From the NCBI GenBank assembly GCA_018266355.1, contig JAFEAP010000005.1:62001-126000 (forward strand): DNA of 64,000 bases, written 5' to 3'. The translations under genes and the position numbers were made by a program. Below, piece after piece: positions 58,702 to 64,000 of this stretch (positions are counted from its first letter, which is position 1; every line of letters starts with the position of its first letter). The notes beneath the pieces were generated by a model. That model searched no databases. It saw nothing but the letters and a program-made list of their open reading frames with translations, and had not been told where the DNA came from. Origin of the DNA: Bdellovibrionales bacterium. GTDB taxonomy: Bacteria; Bdellovibrionota; UBA1018.

Positions 58702-60483
58702 TCAGTTGTACATCTGATCGATCAAGGGCCGAAACCGCTGCTCGATCACGTTTCGCTTCATTTTCATCGTCGGCGTCATCTCGCCGTCGTTGATCGAGAA
58801 CTCGCGGTCGAGGACCGTGAAGCGTTTCACCTGCTCGAAGCTCGCGAGGGATTTGTTCACGCGATCGAGTTCGGCTTGGACCTGCTTGATCGTTTCGGCG
58901 TCCACGACCACGCCGTCCTTCGTCGATCCGCTCTTCGCCTTCAGGTCGGCGAGCGCGGATTCGGAGAGCGTGATGAGGGCGGTGAGGTATTTCCGGTTAT
59001 CGCCGACGAGGCTGACCTGGGAAATCAGGTGGGCTTCTTTCAGCTTCTCCTCGATCGGGACCGGCGCGATCATTTTACCGCCGGAAGTCTTCATGATCTC
59101 TTTCTTCCGCCCGACGATGCGAAGCAGTCCCGCGCTCGTCCACTCGCCGAGGTCGCCCGTGCGGAGCCACCCGTCGTCGAGGGTGGCCTTCGTGTTCGCT
59201 TCGTCCTTCAGATAGCCGAGGAAGATGTGGCGGCCCTTCGACTGGATCTCGCCGTCTTCGGCGAGGCGGAACTCGCAGCCTTCGAGCGGCTTTCCTACGG
59301 TTCCCGCGCAGTCGACCCCGCGCAAGGTGATCGAGACCATCCCGGTCGATTCGGTCAGCCCGTAGCATTCGAGGATCTCGAGACCGAGACCGCGGAACCA
59401 TTTCGAAACGTGCGCCGGGAGCGGCGAGGCGCCCGAGGCGAGCAGGTTCGCGCGGCTGAGGCCGAGCGCCTTGCGGACCTTCGAGAGGACGAGTTTGTCG
59501 GCGATCGGGTGCGCGATCGCGTCGACCGGCGAGGGAGCGCGGCGATGGATGCGGGCGTCCTGGACGCGTTTGCCGACGCCGAGAGCCCAGACGGCGAGCG
59601 CCTTCTTCGGACCGGTTCCCTTCATCACCTTCGTGAGTACGCCCTCCATCATCTTTTCCCAGAACCGCGGCACGCAAAGGAGGAGCTGCGGCTCGACCGC
59701 GCAGAGCTCGGTGAGGACGTTGTCGATCTTCGTGCAATACGTGACGAGATACCGCTGGGTGATGCCGACGGCGACCGAGTGGAGCTGCTCGGCGACGTGG
59801 CAGAGCGGGAGGAACGAGAAGAGGGACCCGTCGCCCGCGAACGGAAGCTTCCAGCGGCGCGCGATCTGGTCGGCGGTAAACGTGAAATTATCGTGCGAGA
59901 GCATCGCGCCCTTCGGATTGCCCGTCGTGCCCGAGGTGTAGATGATGAACGAGTTCGTGAACGGGTCGAGCTTCGCGAGGTAGTCCTCGACCTGGCGAGC
60001 GCCGGCGAGCTTCTTCCCCTCTTCGATCGCCTTTTCGTAAGCGACGGCCTTCGGGCTGAACGATGTGTCGCCGTCGAAGGAAATAATGAGGCGGACGGTC
60101 GAGGGCAGGGTCTTCCCTTCGGCGGTGATCTTCTCGAAGTACGCCTTGTTCTGCACGCCGAGCACGCAGGCTTCGGTGTGGTTCAAGATGTAGTGGATAT
60201 CCTTCGTCGTGGAGTTCGGGTAGAGCCCCGCGCAGCGCCCGCGGACGAGCATCGTCGCGAGCTGCATGTGCACCCACTCCATCGAGTTATAGGCGAGAAC
60301 CGACGTGATCTCGTCCGGCTTCAACCCGCACGACTCGAGATAAACCCCGAGGTAGAACACCCGCTCGAGGTATTCCTTCGCCGAGATCGTCTTCCATCCG
60401 TTCCCCACGCGCGTACGCTGGGCCGGAGCGTGCGGAGTCGCTTTCGCCCAATCCGAAAGCCGATGCAGAACCGTAGAAGACAT
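58702..60483 (-). CDS. Long-chain acyl-CoA synthetase (FadD/FadD15-like)
   Basis: The product has 593 aa. AMP-binding motifs are complete: IIYTSGTTGNPKGAMLSHDN (A3), ECYGLTESTG (A5), DGWLRTGDLGEW (A7), IVGRKKEIMKTSGGKMIAPV (A8) and MTPTMKMKRNVIEQRF near the C-terminus (A10 lysine). It activates fatty acids with ATP and CoA for degradation or lipid synthesis, at the membrane or in the cytoplasm. The closest plan is the large bacterial long-chain group (~600 aa) with an extended N-terminal part. Monocistronic. Confidence 0.9.
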   Translation of the reverse strand: MSSTVLHRLSDWAKATPHAPAQRTRVGNGWKTISAKEYLERVFYLGVYLESCGLKPDEITSVLAYNSMEWVHMQLATMLVRGRCAGLYPNSTTKDIHYILNHTEACVLGVQNKAYFEKITAEGKTLPSTVRLIISFDGDTSFSPKAVAYEKAIEEGKKLAGARQVEDYLAKLDPFTNSFIIYTSGTTGNPKGAMLSHDNFTFTADQIARRWKLPFAGDGSLFSFLPLCHVAEQLHSVAVGITQRYLVTYCTKIDNVLTELCAVEPQLLLCVPRFWEKMMEGVLTKVMKGTGPKKALAVWALGVGKRVQDARIHRRAPSPVDAIAHPIADKLVLSKVRKALGLSRANLLASGASPLPAHVSKWFRGLGLEILECYGLTESTGMVSITLRGVDCAGTVGKPLEGCEFRLAEDGEIQSKGRHIFLGYLKDEANTKATLDDGWLRTGDLGEWTSAGLLRIVGRKKEIMKTSGGKMIAPVPIEEKLKEAHLISQVSLVGDNRKYLTALITLSESALADLKAKSGSTKDGVVVDAETIKQVQAELDRVNKSLASFEQVKRFTVLDREFSINDGEMTPTMKMKRNVIEQRFRPLIDQMYN

Positions 60484-60559
60484 ACGAAGTCCCTCTTTCT
60501 CTATAGTCTAAGTCGTATAGGGAAATTTTCCCGGAGGGCCGCGGGTTTGTCGAGCGCTA

Positions 60560-62338
60560 CTAACGGTAAAGCGTGAAGAAAAGCGGCTTCCGCCGCTCCT
60601 CGGCGCCCTCGGCGGCGGGCATACGTCCGAGCCCTTTGCCGCCCGGATGCATCTGGGCGATCGGCGCGTTCCCGTAGAGGGTGTGGTACCAGTAGAAATT
60701 CCGGCCGATGAGCGCGACATAATCGCGCGTTTCCTTGTAAGGGATCAAGTCGAGGAAAAGCATGCGGTCCGCGGTCGGGTACCGCTTCGTCCAGTCATCG
60801 ACGCGTTCCGGGCCGGCGTTATACGCCGCGAGCGCGAGCTCGGCGTCGCGGTCGTAGCGGTTCACGAGCCGGCCGATGTACTTCGTGCCGATGCGGATGT
60901 TCGTCTCCGGGAGCATGAGCGAGCGCTTCGAGGTGCGTTCGATCCGGCGGGCCGTCGACGGCATCAGCTGCATGAGCCCCATCGCGCCGACGCGGGAGCG
61001 CGCCCAGGGATTGAAGCCCGATTCCTGCCGGATGAGCGCGGCGACGAAGTACGGATCGGTCTCGCCGGAGTACTTCCGGATCGTCGAGAAATTCTTCATC
61101 GGGTAGAAAAGTTTCAACGTCGTCTGCGAGATCAACCGCGGCTCGTCGCGGAAAACCGTGCTGAGCAGACGGAACTGGGAGATCGGATCGCCGACCCGGA
61201 GCGCGAGCGATCCGACGTAGAGGCGAACCTCGGGTTCGGTTTTCTGGATCACGTCGACGGTCTTCGCGATCACGCGCCGGGCGATCTCGTCCGCTCCGAC
61301 GGCGACGAGGCCCTCGATCGCCCGCACCCACTGGTTCAGCTTCGGCTGGACGAGCGAGCGATAACGGATGGTCGGCTCGCTCGTGCCCACCACGCGGGTG
61401 AGCTTCGCGATCTCTTCCCGATTCGAGATGATCGAGTGGTAGCTGAGCGGCGATTCCTTGAGGAGCCGTTGCTTGAACATCGCGGCCCGCAGCTTGTCCC
61501 CGCGCATCTGCGCGCAGCGCTCCCGCCAGTAGAGCGACCGGGCAAGGTACTCGAGGTCGTTCTGGCCGTAGAGCTTTTCCATCAGGGGATCGGCGGTCTT
61601 GCAGTCGCCGTCCTCGATCTTCAGCAGCGCGTAGCGGAACTTCGCGCGCGACGAATGCTCGGTCACCTGGCAATCGACGACTTTCTCGTAGAGCGAGAAA
61701 GCGATGTCGCGGAACTTCCGGTCGGGCAGGAACATTTCCGCCTTCTGGCCGAGCGCCGTCGCGACCGCCGGATTATCGCAGTTCGCGCTCTTCGATTCGG
61801 AGAGGATCTTCTTCGCCGCCGGCTCGAGCGGCGCCCAGTCCTTGAACGTCCGAAGCGAACGGTAGATCGGACCGGGGCCCGTTTTTTTCAGCGCCGAGAA
61901 ATCGGCCGCTTTCCAAGCCGCGATCGCTTCCTTCGCCGTCGACGAGAGCGGAATGTCCGTGCCCGGCTCTTCCTTCACCTCTTCTTCGGCGTCGACGAAC
62001 TCGGAAGGGTCCTTCCCCATGATGAGCGGGCAGAACTCGTCGCTTTCCGGCTTCGCCGTACAGGCGGTTTTCCACTTCTCGAACTCGTCGGGGGTGAGCA
62101 CCCCGCGCTTCCAAGCCGCGTAAGTCCGGGCGGAATTCCGAACGCGAACGTGGAGTTCCTCGGGCTCGCGCTGGATACCGAGGAGGTTCCCTTCGATCAC
62201 TTCGCGGAGGGTGACCTGGGGAGGCCCGCCCGCCGGGGCGTCGGTCGTCGTCGGAGCCGCGGCTTCGCCGGCGAAAAGGAGGCTCGAGGCGGCAAACGCA
62301 CCGGCCAGTACCCCCAATGTAAAAGAGCGATCGATCAT
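60560..62338 (-). CDS. Soluble-type lytic murein transglycosylase
   Basis: The product has 592 aa with a signal peptide (LGVLAGAFAASSLLFAGEAAA). A long helical, TPR-like N-terminal part (residues 90-400), probably a ring as in Slt70, is followed by an SLT domain near residues 420-560: LIRQESGFNPWARSRVGAMG (catalytic Glu), LMQLMPSTARRI, TNIRIGTKYIGRLVNR and LALAAYNAGPERVDDW. It cleaves the glycan strands of peptidoglycan in the periplasm, leaving 1,6-anhydro ends. Slightly shorter than Slt70. Confidence 0.88.
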   Translation of the reverse strand: MIDRSFTLGVLAGAFAASSLLFAGEAAAPTTTDAPAGGPPQVTLREVIEGNLLGIQREPEELHVRVRNSARTYAAWKRGVLTPDEFEKWKTACTAKPESDEFCPLIMGKDPSEFVDAEEEVKEEPGTDIPLSSTAKEAIAAWKAADFSALKKTGPGPIYRSLRTFKDWAPLEPAAKKILSESKSANCDNPAVATALGQKAEMFLPDRKFRDIAFSLYEKVVDCQVTEHSSRAKFRYALLKIEDGDCKTADPLMEKLYGQNDLEYLARSLYWRERCAQMRGDKLRAAMFKQRLLKESPLSYHSIISNREEIAKLTRVVGTSEPTIRYRSLVQPKLNQWVRAIEGLVAVGADEIARRVIAKTVDVIQKTEPEVRLYVGSLALRVGDPISQFRLLSTVFRDEPRLISQTTLKLFYPMKNFSTIRKYSGETDPYFVAALIRQESGFNPWARSRVGAMGLMQLMPSTARRIERTSKRSLMLPETNIRIGTKYIGRLVNRYDRDAELALAAYNAGPERVDDWTKRYPTADRMLFLDLIPYKETRDYVALIGRNFYWYHTLYGNAPIAQMHPGGKGLGRMPAAEGAEERRKPLFFTLYR

Positions 62339-62493
62339 CCGTCTTTAAGTGTCGGCTCAGGGCGTCCGGCGAACAAGGGAGAGTTTTACCCATCGCAAAC
62401 CGGCCTCGTCCCCGTCGCGAACTCTTTCGGGCCGGCCTTTACCCTCGCCAAAGGTTTGACGTTTTCGGACGGTTTCTGTACAGAGGGGGAACT

Positions 62494-62643
62494 ATGGGAA
62501 AAAGACTTTCGACGAAGCATAAAAAGACGCGCCGCGACACCGCTCGCGCTTACAACGAATCCGCCAAGGAGCCGTGGGACCACAAGGTCGCCCGCGCCCG
62601 CTCGAAGAAAGCGCTGAAGAAAAAAGCCTATCCGATGACCTGA
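62494..62643 (+). CDS. Small basic protein, 49 aa
   Basis: The ATG at 62494 follows a strong AGAGGGGGAACT site and the frame ends in TGA at 62643, 40 bp before the Ppx/GppA start. The product is very basic (GKRLSTKHKKTRRDTARAYN, SKKALKKKAYPMT), so it could bind nucleic acid or the ribosome. Start quality and position directly upstream of the phosphatase support a real gene. Family unknown. Confidence 0.55.
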   Translation: MGKRLSTKHKKTRRDTARAYNESAKEPWDHKVARARSKKALKKKAYPMT

Positions 62644-62682
62644 TCCGCTTCGCAGGCCGCAGTTCGGGCCGCGGTCACCGCC

Positions 62683-64000
62683 ATGCGCGTAGCGATCATC
62701 GATCTCGGAACGAACTCGGTCCGATTCGACGTCCATCAAATCGGTTCGAAAAACCAAGTCCGGCTTCTCCACCGCGAGAAGCTCATGGTCCGGCTCGGCC
62801 AAGGCGTCTTCTCCGACGGCAAACTGAACGCCGAAGCTATCCGCCGAACGCTCCACGCCTTCGTCAGCTTCCGGAAAACGGCCGATGACTTCCGCGTCGA
62901 ACGCGTGGTCGCTTTCGGCACCGCCGCCCTTCGCGAAGCCTCCGACGGCGCGCGCCTGCTGAATCTGATCCGCGAAAAATCCGGCATCGAGATCCGGGTG
63001 ATTTCCGGCGTCGAGGAAGCGAAACTCATCGCGCTCGGCGTGCTCCGGAACGAAAAAACTCCGAAGGGGCGCTTCGGCTTGATCGACATCGGCGGCGGTT
63101 CGACCGAGATCTCGATCGTACGCGGGAAGAAGCTCACGCACGCGAACAGCTTCTCGCTCGGCACCGCCCGACTCCAACAGGTATTCCTCCGGTCCTCGCC
63201 TCCGAAACCGGCGCCAGGTTCGGACGAAAAACCGATCGCCCAGCTCCGCAGTTACGTCCGTGCGGCGCTGCTCACGAAAATGCTCGCCGACCGCTGGCCG
63301 AAGGTCGATCGCCTCGTCGGATCTTCCGGCACCGTTCGTGCGATCGGGAAACTGATCAAGAAGGGCAAGGCCTCGAAGGTCGTCGAACGCCCGGAGCTGA
63401 AGAAGCTCGTGAAGCAGATGTCGAGCATGACCACGACGGAACTCCTCGGCATGCCGGGGATGGAAGCGAAGCGAGTCGACATGATCCTCGCCGGGGCGAT
63501 CCTGCTCGAGGAATGCATGAACGTCACCGGAGCGAAGAAGGTCTTCGCGACGGACTACTCGCTCCGCGACGGGATCCTCGAAGAGCAACTCGACGCGATC
63601 CGGAAGGAAGCGCGCTCCGGCCTCTCCATGCACCTCGCCGACGTGCGGGCGCGGGTGGAAAAGGTCCATCCGGAGATGGTCCACCTCGACGCGGTCACCG
63701 AACTCGCGGGCGATCTCTTCGATCGCACGCGCGCGCTCCACAAACTTCCGAAAGACTGGAAGCCTTACCTGACCGCCGCCGCGCTCCTCCACGACATCGG
63801 CGAAGTGATCAGCCCGACGAACCACGAGGTCCACTCCTACTACTTCGCGAAGAACGCGGATTTCACTCCGCTCGAGAAGTGGGAGTCCGAGTTCATCGCC
63901 CGACTCTGCCTCTATCACCGGGTCGGCAAACCCGAACTCGAGGGTCACCTCGGGAAAAACGGGAGCGCGAAAGAACGCAAACACGCGTTCGTCCGCCTGC
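62683..64000 (+). CDS. Ppx/GppA exopolyphosphatase/guanosine pentaphosphatase (3' partial)
   Basis: At least 439 residues are visible and the frame runs off the window. The actin-like ATPase fold of Ppx/GppA is clear: VAIIDLGTNSVRFDV at the N-terminus, FGTAALREASDG, SGVEEAKLIALGV, GLIDIGGGSTEISIV (phosphate-2 motif), GSSGTVRAIGKL and, after residue 340, an HD-type domain AAALLHDIGEVISPTNHEVH. The enzyme hydrolyses polyphosphate or pppGpp. The ATG at 62683 fits the family N-terminus. It is preceded by a small basic gene on the same strand. Confidence 0.9.
   Translation, partial: MRVAIIDLGTNSVRFDVHQIGSKNQVRLLHREKLMVRLGQGVFSDGKLNAEAIRRTLHAFVSFRKTADDFRVERVVAFGTAALREASDGARLLNLIREKSGIEIRVISGVEEAKLIALGVLRNEKTPKGRFGLIDIGGGSTEISIVRGKKLTHANSFSLGTARLQQVFLRSSPPKPAPGSDEKPIAQLRSYVRAALLTKMLADRWPKVDRLVGSSGTVRAIGKLIKKGKASKVVERPELKKLVKQMSSMTTTELLGMPGMEAKRVDMILAGAILLEECMNVTGAKKVFATDYSLRDGILEEQLDAIRKEARSGLSMHLADVRARVEKVHPEMVHLDAVTELAGDLFDRTRALHKLPKDWKPYLTAAALLHDIGEVISPTNHEVHSYYFAKNADFTPLEKWESEFIARLCLYHRVGKPELEGHLGKNGSAKERKHAFVRL

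Noticed and set aside
62386..63984. A 532-codon minus-strand frame at the window end
   Set aside because: It is antisense to the Ppx/GppA gene, whose motifs are intact on the plus strand.

Overview
The window is high-GC DNA from a Gram-negative bacterium. Evidence: a tripartite RND efflux system, several Sec-type signal peptides and lipoboxes, a murein transglycosylase, frataxin CyaY, RNase D and release factor RF3. Several families here (DUF3465, YchJ/SEC-C, a TraG-like ATPase next to a replication-relaxation protein and a large serine recombinase) are common in Bdellovibrionota and other deep proteobacterial lineages. I infer something near Bdellovibrionota, but the sequence alone does not settle this.

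Layout. 1-7.5 kb: a partial methyltransferase, an orphan nucleotidyltransferase-fold protein and an RND efflux operon (adaptor, pump, TolC, each overlapping the next by 4 bp). 7.6-12.9 kb: a lipoprotein, DUF4142, a purine permease, a thioredoxin-DUF454 fusion and an Rnk-like protein. 12.5-19.6 kb: a respiratory block, with a CcoI/CopA-type copper ATPase plus DUF3565 protein divergent from ccoN-ccoO-cytochrome c-nnrS-nsrR, which suggests a cbb3-type terminal oxidase tied to nitric oxide or low oxygen.

19.63-30.99 kb: an integrated mobile element of about 11.4 kb. It is bounded by perfect 19-bp direct repeats, one of which is the 3' end of an intact tRNA-Glu(UUC). It carries a four-gene PIN-nuclease operon, two ThsB-like TIR (DUF1863) proteins, a convergent TIR + SLOG gene pair, a sigma-region-4-like regulator, a TraG/VirD4-like ATPase, a replication-relaxation protein, nested inverted repeats that look like an origin or transfer site, and a large serine recombinase whose reading frame runs through the attachment site into the tRNA. 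The TIR/SLOG cassette is visibly AT-richer than the host and is the best candidate for an undescribed (defence) system. A start-less helix-turn-helix frame at the left end is in phase with the recombinase frame across a shared TTTGGCGT core, which suggests that integration and excision swap the recombinase C-terminus.

31-64 kb: ordinary chromosome. It includes glutaredoxin-cyaY, YchJ, a DedA-like membrane protein, a secreted diheme protein, a secreted transglutaminase-like protein, an OPA-family transporter, RNase D, an exonuclease-DinG helicase fusion, an oligopeptide-binding lipoprotein, prfC, a NUDIX hydrolase, a predicted exported TOPRIM protein, a three-repeat secreted protein, a double Usp, a DUF3404-type two-component system with a secreted partner, a long-chain acyl-CoA ligase, a lytic transglycosylase and the start of a Ppx/GppA phosphatase cut by the window edge. 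I saw no rRNA and no CRISPR array.
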